A stretch of 64,000 nucleotides of DNA from Rhipidocladum racemiflorum (taxonomy: Eukaryota > Streptophyta > Magnoliopsida > Poales > Poaceae): the NCBI GenBank assembly GCA_036346355.1, contig CM070579.1, positions 6,076,001 to 6,140,000 on the forward strand, written 5' to 3'. Below, piece by piece: positions 22,631 to 34,126 of the stretch. Made by a program: the position numbers and the translations under genes. Numbering within the stretch: position 1 is the stretch's first letter; each line of letters opens with the position of its first letter. The notes beneath the pieces are model-generated. The model had not been told where the DNA came from. It made no database searches and was given only the letters and a program-made list of their open reading frames with translations.

Positions 22631-24337
22631 TCATGGAGGCATCGATGATTCGCTCGTTCTTGAGCTGAACACCGACCTCGGAAACTGCGAGTCGCTCATC
22701 ATATCCTACAGATTTGCAGCAAATGTTCATGTCAAATTTTTTTGAGAAGTTGTGTTGGTCTGTTGGTGATGAGTGCTTGGGGGAGCAAGAAAGCTTACTG
22801 CGTTTGACCGTGATGCGTTGCTGTGGAGCGTCGAGCTGTGCATTCTGTTGCCGCCGCCTCCCCTGATGGCACCGCAAAACTGCATGTTGTCCTCACTGAG
22901 GGCACGCAGCCGGTTGAGCTCCGGGAGCACGGAGGTGCCGAGGTCCGGCCGGTCCTTGTGTCGCAACTCGCAACATCGGATTGCCATCTCGGCGAGGCAC
23001 TGTGCCTCCTCGATGGGCCAGTCAGGAACGGCGGGGTCGAGAATGTCCGCGAGCGCGCCGCGCTCCAGGGCACGTCCGACATGGTGCGTCAACCCCATCG
23101 GCGGCTTGGCCGTGATGATCTGCAGCAGCATGACACCGAGGGAGTATATGTCAGACTTGACTCCGAGCATGCCCGTCTGCTGGTACTCTGGGTCGATGTA
23201 GCAGAAGGTGCCAGCGGTCGATGTCATGCGGTACTGTGTCACGTTGTCGGCGACGGATGGTGGCACCAGCCGCGCTAGCCCGACGTCACCGATCTTGCTC
23301 ACGTAGTTGCGATCGAGCAGGATGTTCCCAGGCTTGAGGTCGCGGTGCACCAGCGGCTCGGGCTTTGTCTGGTGTAGGAACAGTAGGCCGGTGGTGATCT
23401 CGGCGGCGATGCGGAACCGGTGCTGCCAGGGTATCATCGGCCCGCCGCTGCGCCGAAAGAGGCAGTCGTCGAGGCTGCCACTCGCCATGTACTCATAGAC
23501 GAGGCAGCCGTACTCGGGGCAGGCGCCGAGGAGGAGGACCATGTTGGGGTGCCGGATGCAGCTGAGCACCTCGACCTCTTGCTGGAATTGGGACCTGCCC
23601 TGGGCGGCGTCGGGGCGGAGAACCTTGATGGCGACCAGCGTGTGGTCTAGGTAGCCCTTGTACACGGGGCCGTAGCCACCCTCGCCGACCTTGCGTGCGT
23701 CGGAGAAGTGATCGATGGCGTGCTCGATCTCATCGATGTTGTACCGACGGTAACGGATCTCATGTGACATTCCGCCCCGACTCTTGCGCTCCTCGGCCTC
23801 CTTGAGGAGCTTCTTCTCTGCTTTGATCTGCTTCTGCACCTCCAACTCGGTGATCCACTGCGACGCCTCCGCCGCCTCCATGGCCGCCTTCGCCTTCGCC
23901 TTCTCCCGCTCGATCATCGCCAGAGCCGAGTCCTCGGTCAGCCGCGCGTCCTGCATCTTCTGCTCTTCCTCTGTCTTCCACCGTTGCAGCTCCATCGCCT
24001 GCATGCGCGCGTGCGGCAACAAGATCAAGAACACTTTGAACTTTCTTGCGCCATTAATTCTTGCATGAATCGGATTTTTTTTAAAGAATTAACCAGGAGC
24101 TCTAAAATTCACTAAAAAAAGAGAACAACTATCGAGATATAAATACGCACACGCAACTCCACACACTCACGCAAATGCACTCGACACTGTGAGACCCGCC
24201 AGCCGATCCAAGGATCCAACTCGCGACCTGGCCGGAGCATAACTGGCTCTCGACTAAATGAGCTACGACTCAACCTTATGAATCGGGTTTAATTACCTTC
24301 TGTTTAGCGTTGAGTGCCTCCTTGCAGGCCATGCTAT

Positions 24338-25505
24338 CAGAGGCGAAGCCACAAGTGGGGCGCACTGGGGCGTGCGCCCCTGCTCCAACGTGGCCCAAAG
24401 CTCATTATCCTCTACAGCCTGCGTCAAACAACTCGGTGCAAGTCTCGGTCGGTCTCCAACCCTAATCTTTTATGCGGCCATGGATGCCATTAAATTAGAA
24501 CTTAATCATCGCTTTAATGAAGTTTCTACTGAGCTATTGCTATGCATGTGTTCCCTTGATCCAACAAACTCATTCTCCAAGTTCGATGTGGACAAGCTAA
24601 TGCGACCTGCAGAGATTTATGCGGATGATTTCTCTTTTGGTGATCGCATATTACTGAGAACCGAATTGCAAATCTATATTCTCAATGTTAGGAGAAGTGT
24701 GGAATTTCATGAATGCAATGATGTTGCCATGCTAGCAGAAAAGATGGTTCAACTTGGAAAGCATAAAACATTTCTATTGGTCTATCGTCTTATTGAACTA
24801 ACACTGATACTTCCTGTGTCAACTGCTTGTGTTGAAAGGATTTTTTCGGCAATGAAGGTGTTCGCGTTAAAAACGTGAGGAATGCTTACAAAACTAGAGA
24901 ATAACGAAAAGAACTGTAAAGGTAAATGTGTGATTCTGTTGAGAGATGTCTTCTGCTCCTCGCAGCCTGCTCCTTTTATAACCTCTGGCCGATTCCGAGT
25001 CCATCGCCGACACGGCCGGTGAGTCCATATCGGCCACGATTCGATCTTTAGTTTCCAAAACCGTCACGGTAACTGAATCCGATCACAATCTAGTCCCCGG
25101 ATCCCAATCGTTACCCTTTTCCATATTTGGGCTGATATTTTCCATACGTGTTGATTTTAGGTGCAAACAGAAGGTTATCAAGACTGATTTGCGCAACAAA
25201 GTTTCCGATGATTGGCTCAATGACTTTATAATGTGCTACACCGAGAAAACAATATCCAAATCTATTGATGATGAAGCAATTATGGATTGCTTTCAAAGGA
25301 TGAAAACCCGTAGAATGTGCTTGCCTGTTGCCTCCTAATCCAACTCGTAGCTAGTGTGCCTAGCAACTTTATTTATGTGAGTATCTTATAAACTTCTACT
25401 TTGTTTCACTTGTTAAATGGTTATTTACGCATGAATTTGACTTTAACTAATAGTTGAAATGTTTAGCCTAGCCCCCTCTCTAATTTAGTCCGGGCTTCGC
25501 CACTG
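24338..25505 (+). mobile_element. hAT transposon inserted in a kinase exon
   Basis: Perfect 8-bp target duplications CATGCTAT lie at 24330-24337 and 25506-25513. The ends are CAGAGGCGAAGCC and, inverted, CAGTGGCGAAGCC. It is 1168 bp, so non-autonomous: it carries only the C-terminal part of a hAT transposase. Joining the flanks across one duplication restores the kinase reading YSMACKEALNAKQK, which defines the insertion exactly. Confidence 0.95.
24480..25338 (+). pseudogene. hAT transposase, C-terminal fragment
   Basis: It reads ELNHRFNEVSTELLLCMCSL, then LAEKMVQLGKHKTFLLVYRL and the hAT dimerisation motif LPVSTACVERIFSAMK, then breaks. After about 270 unrelated bases it resumes at about 25165 with VIKTDLRNKVSDDWLNDF and ends ...RRMCLPVAS before TAA at 25336. 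The N-terminal BED finger and catalytic half are missing. The internal 24857-25160 stretch looks like a secondary insertion, or possibly an intron. Such TTF-type/ZMYM1-like hAT proteins are frequent in grasses. Confidence 0.82.
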
Positions 25506-27016
25506 CATGCTATACATGTCCATGGTCTGCTTGAGCTCGAGCCGCAGCCGCTTCATCTCGGCCTCGACGTCGTCCATGCCGTTGGAGGAGAAGGAGGAGG
25601 TGCTGCTCTGCGAGAAGGTGTGGTCGTTGGCGCCGAAGGAATTGCCGCCCCACTTGCTGGGCGTGCGCGATGCCTCGAAGCTGTGGTTGTAGCTCTCTGT
25701 GGATCTGCTCGACATTCGCGGCGGGACCTGTTGGTAGTCAATGCTCCGGCGACCAGAGCTGACGAACGAGATGTCCGCCGAGTCCGGCATGGAGAGGTGG
25801 CTGAGGTCGGCGTACGACTTCCTCGTCGGGCCTGTGGACCCGCGAGTGAACGGCGACCGGATGTAGTTGTCCACCCTCGGCGTCTCGGCGTGTTCGTGCC
25901 CCCTCGATGACGACGACCACCTCTGTGACGCCGGCGCCGGCTCGGGCGGCTTGGCGGCCGCGGCGAGGCTCTGGATCTGCGACAGCAGCGGGGACACGCG
26001 CGGCGCCTGGCGGATGGAGTTGCGCACCGACGAGACCTTGCCCTTGTTGATCACGTACACGGTGCAGAAGTCCGGCGCGCCCTTGGAGATGGTCGTCGGG
26101 ATGTCCGCCTTGAATCTTCTGGCCGGAAAATGCTGCCGTGGTTAGGAGCGTGCATGCGGCCGAATATGATAGGATCAAAACCAACGCGTTGCGTACGTAC
26201 CTGATGAAGCCACCCCTGGCGGTCGCGCCGACGACGAGCTTCTCAATGGCGGCGTGCGCCGAGAACTCGATGATGGACTTGGCGACGTCGTGGTCGTCCA
26301 GCACGACGTCCTTGCATTGGATCTGCACGCCGCGCGCCGCCACAAGAACACACACAGCGCATTAGACACAACCATTGTCTGTTAATTTGCACATACATTT
26401 CCGGTATGCACACACGCACGTACGTCTTTGCAGGCGCAGAAGCAGCGGAACGGGCGGAAGAGGTCCTTCATGTGTGGGTCCGTCGGCTGCTTGAACCCGG
26501 CTGCATCCTCCACTCCACCTGATCGATGCACCAATAATCAATGATCCATGCACACACGCGCACACACTCAGAAACCGCCAATGATCGATGCACATACGTA
26601 GGATCGTATGTATGTAGCTTGTAACTACCTAGCAATATCTGTTGATTTTAGTCTGGATCAGTAACACATGTACAACGTTAAAAAAATTAAGCACAAGCAT
26701 AGAAACTTATGAACACAAGTATTTTGGTGGTGTAGCACAACTAACACATTTTTTTCCTCTCTTGCTTTCTCATCTTACTTATAAGCCCGGATCGATCAAT
26801 GGTGCACCGGCGTACACGTGTGGAGGGAGTACTTGCCTGAGGTGCCCTTGGTGTTGACGTGGACGAGGACGATGGTCTGGCCCTTGTGGAGGACGAGGGT
26901 GTCGATGGTCCACTTGAGGGCGTTCTGGCTGTTCTTGTCCTTGTCGTTGCACACCGCCACCAGCGGGTAGCTCGACGTGTCCGCCGCTTTCTTGCCGTCC
27001 TGGCACCTCCCCATCG

Positions 27017-27020
<4 letters not shown>

Positions 27021-27068
<48 letters not shown>
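27021..27068. repeat. (TC)24 microsatellite at the kinase 5' end
   Basis: An uninterrupted TC run ends seven bases upstream of the kinase ATG, so it reads (GA)n in the transcript leader. Length polymorphism between individuals is expected. Confidence 0.95.
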
Positions 27069-27071
<3 letters not shown>

Positions 27072-27649
27072 CTGACGATTTCAGTCCAAATGATGTGGTT
27101 GTCTATTTTGTCATCGTTGTCTCAAGGGGAGGGAGGCAGCTCCTCTTCTGCACCTGTTCCTTGTCATCTATTATTGGCTACCTGTTGTCTGAACTGCGCC
27201 ATGAGTTCGACACCTTGGCGGTTTCGGCGGGTGGCCACTGGATCTCTTCACCCCTGTTTTAGCCTGCAAAACGGGAGAGCATACGCACGAAAATTGAGGT
27301 GGCGTTTCACAGAGGCGGGGGATTTGTGTCGTTGCAAGGTGTTGCTATGGTTCAATGGTTTCTTCTTCCTTGCTTCACGGCCTGCTCCAGCCTGATGAGC
27401 CTGTCCGTGCTTGCCAGAAAAAAGAAATGTGCAAGATGTAGCCGCCGATCGAGCTGTTGTGTGGTTCAAACTGCCTGCAGGCCACGCAGTAAAACGCATA
27501 GATCACATGTCAGCCTCCACTTTTGGTCTGGAGCTTGGAAGCAGATCGCGATGGCCTTTCTTGATTTTTTTTTTAAAGATAGAAGGCCATTGCCGAGCTT
27601 GGTTCAATAAGATGATTTTCTAGATCGCTTTTCTCGATTTCAATTGTCG
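27069..27649. other. Intergenic upstream of the kinase gene
   Basis: No gene or clear repeat seen. This must include the kinase promoter, but no convincing TATA box was found on the minus strand. It ends at the left target duplication of the complete Gypsy element. Confidence 0.5.
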
Positions 27650-27654
27650 CTCCT

Positions 27655-28558
27655 TGTCGGTGTTTCGTACACTGGCAATACGAACTTGTGGGTTAGTGGG
27701 GGTCGCGCGCTCCCTCTCCCCGAATGGTCGACTCAAGAAGCCGGGAAAGTATACTGGTTCGGGCTGAATATCCCTACTCCAGTCCACTCGGTGGGGGTGT
27801 ATTGATTTCGTGGATCGAATAGGGTTACAGGTGAGGCAAGGGTTCGGTCGGCCGATCCCCTTATAGTTGGCTGCCTACTATCTGAAAATCTCTCCCCCCT
27901 TCCTCAGACCCTGCCTCTCCTTATATAGACGGAGGTAGCAGGTTACACGGAAGTTTGGAAAAAAAGGTGAGGGGGTGGTCTTCGTCTTGGAGTCTGGTCC
28001 TCGTCTTGTCCTGCCGACCTCTGCCCGCCCCAGGCAGGGTTGGTAGACCTACGGTGCATGGTTTTCTGCTGGGCTTGCCAGGGTGACGCACTGTCTCGTG
28101 TGCCCGTCAGCGGTTTTAATGGCGATTGACTTTGGCTTGGCCTCGGGAGGGAGCGTCCTCCCCTGCGGCGCGTCAGTGGATGGGACTGGGGCTTGACTCC
28201 CCCGCACGTCTTCTGACATCATCAGGAAGGGACCGCCTACCCCGGAACGGACGTCAGGAGACGCCGCGCGCACAGGGCGGTTAGCCTGGCACCAGCGTGG
28301 GTCCTGCCGCCTCGAGGGCTGGTGGAGTTAGCCGACCGCGCTGCCCGTTCTGAGAGGTCGGACTCGGTCGATCACCGGCCGACCAGGCGTTTCGACTCGG
28401 GAGGTCGAGGTCGGACGACCGCCTAGGGCTGGCTCGGAACGGCGCCATGCCAAACCTTCGCGGCCCACGAACCTTTGCCAGGACTGGGCTTCTGGAAGGA
28501 TGTCAGCCCGCCCGTGGTCTCGGGCTGATGGAGGTACCCATGGTATGGGTATTCGTCA
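27655..28558 (-). repeat. 3' LTR of the complete Tat element
   Basis: On the minus strand it starts TGACGAATACCC and ends ACCGACA. TATATA near 27921-27926 is a likely LTR TATA box. The polypurine tract GACGGGGACTCGGGGGCTAC lies at about 28559-28578, next to the LTR. Confidence 0.93.
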
Positions 28559-28578
28559 GTAGCCCCCGAGTCCCCGTC

Positions 28579-29655
28579 TGGGTCGGAGAGCCGGTCAGGG
28601 GTTCTGCCGAGGTCGGCGTAGCGCCGGGGTCGACGGGCATAATCCGGTCGGGGTGGCTAGTCAGGAATTGCTTCGTCCGGAGAGACGGGGTGCGCGCGAG
28701 CGCACCCGGTGGGTGTAGCCCCCGAGCTGCCTGAGAGCCGGCCTTGGGGTTTGCTCGTCGAAGGTGGCCGGCCTAGAGGTCGGCGACGCTTGGTTTCCAC
28801 AGAATCGCCAGTGCGCTTCACTTGTTAGAGGGCTCTTGGCAAGGCATGAAGCGCACCCGGCTGGTGTAGCCCCGAGCCCCGAAATGCCTGAGAGCCGGTC
28901 GGGGGTTTACCCGGTCGGACTCTGGTCGACCATGGTTATGCGACCTTTTGAGTCATGTGAGCGAACGCGCGTTTACCTACGTCGGTTTGAACGCCGTGCT
29001 CGTGCGAGCTACAAACGGGCAATCCGGGTGGAATCTTGACGATCCCCCTCGAGGGGGGTCGTTCCCGAGCAGACGTAACTCCCAGCGTGGGCGTCCGACC
29101 CACTGTGGGCATTCCATGAGAACCTTTCCTTACTGCCTCAGATCGGGCCACCGGGTCGTCCGCCGACCCGGAGCGCGGCTGGCCGCTACTCATGGATGAG
29201 CTCCGCGGGAGAGTGTGAGGTATGGTCCCGGATGCGGGTTAGGGTGATTGGGTCGTCCGCCGGCCCAACTAGAGGCCCATTGGGGGCTCACCCCGGCCCG
29301 CCCCTCGCTTTGTTTTAAGTGCTGGGGCGGCTTCAGTTCCGGTCGGCCGGACTTGGCCTTCGTAACCCCAACACGGTGCTGGGCCTCGGGCGTGGGTCCG
29401 AAGGCGATCCACCGTCCTCGAGGCCCGGCGGCCCAGTGGGCCGTTTCGTACCTTTTTTCGGGTCGCATTGGCCCAATGCGCCCGGCGGAGTGCGCGGTCT
29501 TGTCGGGGCAGTTAATGCTTGGTGCAAATTAAATGAGCCGCGGCGCGTTACCAGAGCAGTGGCCAAGGTGGCTGACGGACATTCGGCGACTGCGTCGGTT
29601 CGCGTGAGGAGGCGTCGATTGGGCGCGAAGATGCGTCTGTTCCCGCTCAGCGCCT
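28579..29655. other. GC-rich non-coding stretch between 3' LTR and antisense gene
   Basis: No gene assigned. It contains repeated AGCCCCCGAG and GAGAGCCGG words (near 28560, 28718 and 28868), each followed by similar 150-bp sequence, so it is an old imperfect tandem array. In minus orientation these words resemble the polypurine tract. Confidence 0.6.
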
Positions 29656-29661
29656 ATAAAG
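29656..29661 (+). promoter_or_regulatory. TATA box of the antisense gene
   Basis: TATAAAGGAGGGCGAG lies about 147 bp upstream of the ATG at 29803, in antisense orientation to the retroelement's pol. It is a strong TATA match in otherwise very GC-rich DNA. Confidence 0.6.
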
Positions 29662-29802
29662 GAGGGCGAGTGCGGCGCGGGGAGGAAGACTTCCGTTCGT
29701 GTTTTCTGCAAAGGAAAAGGAAAGGAGAGAGGCACAAGGGGAGGACAAAAAAAGGCTTCCTGCTTCCTTGCGCCGCGCCCCGCCTCCTTGCCTACATCGG
29801 AG

Positions 29803-32800
29803 ATGCCGCTGGTTCCGCACTCGTCCGTGGCTGGCCGCTTCATTGGTTTGGAGAGGAAGGGGTTCCTCCCTCCGCGAGACGAGTCCGTCTGGCGGACGCC
29901 GCCGGCCAGGACCGAGGTCCCCGAGGTGGGTGACGGGGAGATCGTCACGCTGGCCGCCTTCTACGAGCGCGGATTTGGCCTCCCGCTCCACCCGTTCGTC
30001 CGCGGGCCGTTCTTCTCTACGGGGAGGTGCACCGGTGAACCCAAACGGGTCCTCCACATCGCGACCTTCATCATCTTTGGCGAGGCCTTCACGGGATCAA
30101 CCCCCATTGGGGGCTCTGGCGTCACTTCTTCTTTGCGCGGCTGCCATCGGACGCCGCCGGTCTCCTCGGCTCCCTGGCCATCCAACTGCGCCCCGGCCGC
30201 AGGCCGTTCTATATTGACGTGAGGCTGCCGTCGTCGAACCGGGGGTGGCACAACGAGTGGTTCTACGTTCGGAACCTCGGCAATGGCCTTGACCTTGGCG
30301 GGAATGCCGTCGGTGCGAGTCCTCATTGGACATGGGGTCCCGACTCGAGGGACAAGAGGAAGGTGGAGACGGTCCTCGAGCGGCTCGAGGATCTGAAGCG
30401 ACGAGGCCTGACAGGCGAGGTGGTCATCCGTACGTTTATGGAGAGGCGCGTCCAGCCCTTTAGGGATCGGTTGCGCCCCATGTTCGAGTACACCGGACTA
30501 TCCAACCCCACGAGGTCGTCTGAGGCGGAGCTCCCTGCGTCGGAGGTTCTTGCGCGCGTGGCTGCGGTCTCCCTCGTGGGCGATACCGAGGCAGTGGGCG
30601 AGACGCCCGCGTCGTTTTCGGCGCAGAACCCGCAGAACCTGGTAAGTTGGGTGGTTTGTGGCCCTTTTTCCTCCTGCTCCCCCGCCCGCTTACTCGAGTG
30701 CGTTTCGCAGGGGCTCGGCGGCATGATCTCCCGGGCCTTGCTCCCGGGGGAAAAGGAGGCGAGAGCGGCAGCGCGCCTCATCGCAGACCAGCGCAACGCC
30801 GCCCTCCAGGCGTAGAGGGCGGACAAGGAGGCCGCGAAGGTGCGGAAGAGGACGGAGCGCGCGGGCCGGGCCGCTCGTGGCGAAGAGGTCTCCGACGAGA
30901 CTGCGAGCGACGACGACGAAGAGTCGGCGTCGGGCGAGGGGGGCCGAGTGCCGGGGCGACTTCGGGCGCTCCGACGTGGTTCCGACCGCGGGTCGTTGAC
31001 CGCGATTCCGGGACGGCAGCCGCGGGCGCAGGGTTCGCCCCGAGGAGGCGGAGATCTCTCACGCCGCGAGGCCCGACGAAGAGGCGCGCCAAGCGGCTAG
31101 TCGCTCGCTCCTCTCGATAAGTGCCTTGCGCGCCTCCGCCGATTCTCTCGGTGTTTCTTTCACACGATCCCGACCGACCGTTGTGCGCGCAGGGGCACTC
31201 GGTGTTGGAAGGCGCCGAGCCCCACCTCGGGGGTGAGGGGTCACACACTTCCGCCCTCGCTGGGTCCGCATGGCGGCGTCGGAGCGGGGTCCGCAGGCGC
31301 TTCGCGGCAGGTCTGATGGCGAAATCTTGCCGCCGGAGGGAGCGCCGGCTGCCGCCGGCCGCGAAAGGCAGGAGAAGTCTGCCGGGCGTGTTCGCCGCGC
31401 TGCCGTGCCTGGAAGTCGGTGAGGTCCCGCGCCACCGGGGGCGCTGATCCGCTGCCCGCAACATTGGCGGGAGAAGTCTCGCTGTCTCGCTTCTCCGCGT
31501 TGTCGATCGGGAGTGGGCGTGGTCCCGCCGTCGGGACCGGCTGATTCGGCGTTCGCGACATCGGCGGGAGGAGTCTCGCCGCCTCGCTGCCGGGCGACCG
31601 CCTGCTTTGGCGGTTCGAGTGTCGCAGGAGGGCACGCAACCGGCTGCCACAGACGCTCGGCAGGCGGAAGTCGACAGGGCGCGGCCGACCGCCGTCTTGA
31701 CTGCCCGGCCGCGACCCGTCCGAAGGGCCTGCGTTTGTCTTGGATGACGAGGTGGAACGCGCGGATTGGAACATCCTGGAGCGGTGCCAGAAGGAGGTGG
31801 AGGCGGAGATGGGGAAGATCCGTGCCGACCTTATCCATGCCGCTGACGCTTCCTCCAGGGCAATGATGTCCATCGCCAGAGTCACTTGGCCGGATCGGTA
31901 AGACTGACGGGGATTCGTCTTTCGTGGATTTTTCGACCGAGAAATGGAGACTGACCGGGCAGGTACCTCATTTGCAGCGTTTGGTATCCCGGGCGGTGGA
32001 CAAGTCAAGCTTCCTCCGGCGTCTGCATAGCCAGCGGTGCGTCGTGGAGGGAGAACTTCGCGACGCCCGGAGGGCGCTTGCCGCCGAGCAAGGGAAGGCC
32101 GCCGCGGCCGGTCAGCATCTGGGGGAAGTTACCGAGGCCTTGCGGGAGGCTCAGCGGCTCATGGAGTCGTTGACCGGCGATGCAGAGAGGGCCAGGTCGG
32201 TCCTGGCGGAGACCGAAAGGGCCAAGACCTCCGCGGTCCGCGCCGAGGAGTCCGCTTGGGCGGAGGCCGCCCTGTTTCGAGAGGAACTCGAGTCGGCCCG
32301 AAGGGAGGCCGACCGGCTGCGCGGCGAGCGAGACCTTGCTCGGGGGGAGCTTGCATCCGACCGAGAAGCGCATGCCAAGGTCGAGGAGGAGCTTCACGCC
32401 AAGGAGGCCTCCGTGGCCGGTGGGTAGTCCCACCTTTTGGTAGTTGTCGTGGTGGGCATCATTTGATGTTGTTTTTGTCTTTGTAGAGCTGCGGAAGGAC
32501 CTTAGCGACATGCTGGAGTCGCGAAGGGCGGCGGTGGAGCAGCGGGATGCGGCGGTCGAGTCACGTGACTCGGCCCTTGTGGACAAGCGGGTGGCGGAGA
32601 GGGATGCGGCCGACACGACGGTCGAGCTGACGGCCCTCCGGGTGGCCAGCCAAACCGTCTGCGACCGGCTGCTCGGGCTTACTCCGGGCCCGAGTTCTAT
32701 CGCCGTCCTACTGGGGACGGTTCCGGAGCATGTCGAGGCGTCGATTCGGGAAGCGGCGGTGCTTGGTGCTTCGTCGGCCCTGGTCAACACCGTTTCTTAC

Positions 32801-32962
32801 TACGACGGTGTCGATCTCGAGGCGGTCGGGAGCGGCGTTGCTGCCGATCGGAGCGACGAAGAAGTCAAGGCATTCATGGCCCGAGTTGACCCGTGCGCCC
32901 AGGAGATTGCCCACCGAATCTCGCCGCGGGATATCCTCCACCGGAGGGAAGGAGATGATTAG
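29803..32962 (+). pseudogene. Antisense gene of the Tat element, 'putative gypsy-type transposon' domain
   Basis: The exon starting MPLVPHSSVAGRFI contains LPLHPFVRGPFF, LHIATFIIFGEAF, then after a one-base slip near 30090 INPHWGLWRHFF and NEWFYVRNLG; this matches the plant domain I know as PF04195. Likely introns are 30642-30710 (GTAAGT...CGCAG) and 32420-32486 (GTGGGT...TTGTAG), with another between about 31898 and 31978. Downstream exons give a Glu/Ala/Arg coiled coil (about 31979-32419) and a C-terminal segment ending RISPRDILHRREGDD. Lesions: the slip at ~30090 and a TAG near 30813. The function of the protein is unknown. It lies on the strand opposite pol, with its own TATA box, so it is probably an independent transcript. 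Confidence 0.7.
31300..31640. repeat. GGCGGGAGAAGTCTCGCCGC-type minisatellite
   Basis: Words of the form GGCGGGAGxAGTCTCGCxG(C/T)CTCGCT recur about four times at variable spacing inside the antisense gene, between its acidic exon and its coiled-coil exon. It makes the local reading frame uncertain. Confidence 0.55.
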
Positions 32963-33299
32963 TTTTCTTCGTTTTTATTTTCGCAGTGTATGTAATGAAC
33001 ATATTTAACCGTAAACGAGTCCGACCCGTCAGGTTGCTTTAAGTTTTTGTCTGCTTATCTCGTGTTTCTTCTGTGTGATGGACAATCTTACGACCATAGC
33101 TTGGGATCCGCGGGGTACCCAAGAGCGTAGGTGTCAATCGCATCTGAAGAGAACACGGGATAAGACAAGCGATTTTGAGCGCTTGCTCTGCGGAGAAAAA
33201 GGTGTGAGGGGCGCTGGGTCGCCTAGTTCAAACCGTCTCCGCGAAGTTCCCGTTTGATCGGTCGGAACGCTGACCTAAGTCGGAGTGTTTCGACCGGTA

Positions 33300-33845
33300 C
33301 CAGTTTCTCTTGTTCGGAGGATTTCTTTCCGCTACCAAATGCCGCTTCGGGGCTGTAGCCACGGAGGCGTAGGCCGCAGCGTTTGGGTCGTGGAAATCGC
33401 CCCCAGAAAGATGGCCCGATTGGTCGAGATACGGCCTAGGTCAGCGACTCGTTTGGCTCTGGTTAGACCGTCCTGACCGACCAAGCTATCTTTCGCTCGG
33501 GCAATTCCCTTCTTCGCGCGAAAAACGCCGCTTCGGGGCCGTGGCCGTAGAGGCGTAGGCTTTGGGGGAGTCACCGCGAGGAAGATCGTTTGGTCGGTCG
33601 AGGTTGACCTAGGTTAAAGTATATCGCTCGTTCGGTCGGTCTGCTGACCCGGATCGGAAGGACCCAACCGGCCCTGGCTTCTTGCTTGAGTAACCCCCCT
33701 CTTCCGCAAAGTGCTACTTCGAAGCCGTAGCCGCGGGGGCGTGGGCCGTAGCATTTGGGTTGAAGAGGTTACTTCGAGGAAGAGAGCCTGGTCGGTTGGG
33801 TTATCGGCTTTGGTCGCCGACTCCTTGGGTCGTACGCAGCCCCCG
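33300..33845. repeat. Three-copy ~185-bp tandem repeat inside the Tat element
   Basis: Each unit carries (C)CGCTTCGGGGC(C/T)GTAGCC followed by GxGGCGTAGG and a GGTCGGT-rich tail. Starts are near 33342, 33528 and 33714, a period of about 185 bp. A weaker fourth copy lies at about 34627. The array sits between the two antisense genes. Non-coding tandem arrays are common in Tat elements. Confidence 0.8.
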
Positions 33846-34051
33846 AGTGGTGCGTGGGGACTGGAGGTGCAGTCGCCGCGCACCGCTTGAGCCCGTGGCA
33901 GGCGTGCGATAAATCGAATGGAGAGGGTTTTTTTGGGATAGGGCCAGATTAACTCGCCTGGAGGACCGTGCCGGCTTTAGGAACGACATCAGACGCTCCT
34001 CCTTCCGCTTCCCGGCGTAACTCGAGGTGCTTCGTCATCCGTGCCGCGGGC

Positions 34052-34060
34052 CATAAAAGG
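34052..34060 (+). promoter_or_regulatory. TATA-like box of the small antisense gene
   Basis: CATAAAAGG lies 67 bp before the ATG at 34127, followed by GGGAGGCG as at the other antisense TATA box. Confidence 0.45.
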
Positions 34061-34126
34061 GGGAGGCGTGCTGGTGCCTTCGTTGCTCCGTCAGAACCGC
34101 CATCGAGCAAGTTCCTTTCGCGTGCG

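Larger units (their letters stand above)
22631..27014 (-). pseudogene. USP-domain receptor-like cytoplasmic kinase, split by a hAT element
   Basis: Six exons on the minus strand: 26837-27014, 26424-26518, 26201-26322, 24297-26118 (with the hAT at 24338-25505), 22799-23998 and 22631-22705. Without the insertion these encode 771 residues. A universal stress protein-like domain is at about 14-155 (VAVCNDKDKNSQNALKWTID), then a Ser-rich linker, a coiled coil near 310-420, and a kinase domain with GEGGYGPVYKG (452-462), Lys472, HRDLKPGN (HRD 565-567) and DVG (585-587; DVG rather than DFG is usual in this family). The family is often called 'U-box protein 35/52-like', but no U-box is present. Intron 1 has a GC donor (CAG|GCAAGT). 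The hAT adds a stop seven codons after Met336, so the USP part is cut off from the kinase unless the element is spliced out. Its role would be in stress or developmental signalling; substrate unknown. Confidence 0.88.

Noticed and set aside
27001..27068. (TC)24 as a CRISPR or other structured array
   Set aside because: Simple microsatellite; this is plant nuclear DNA and no CRISPR-like repeats exist.
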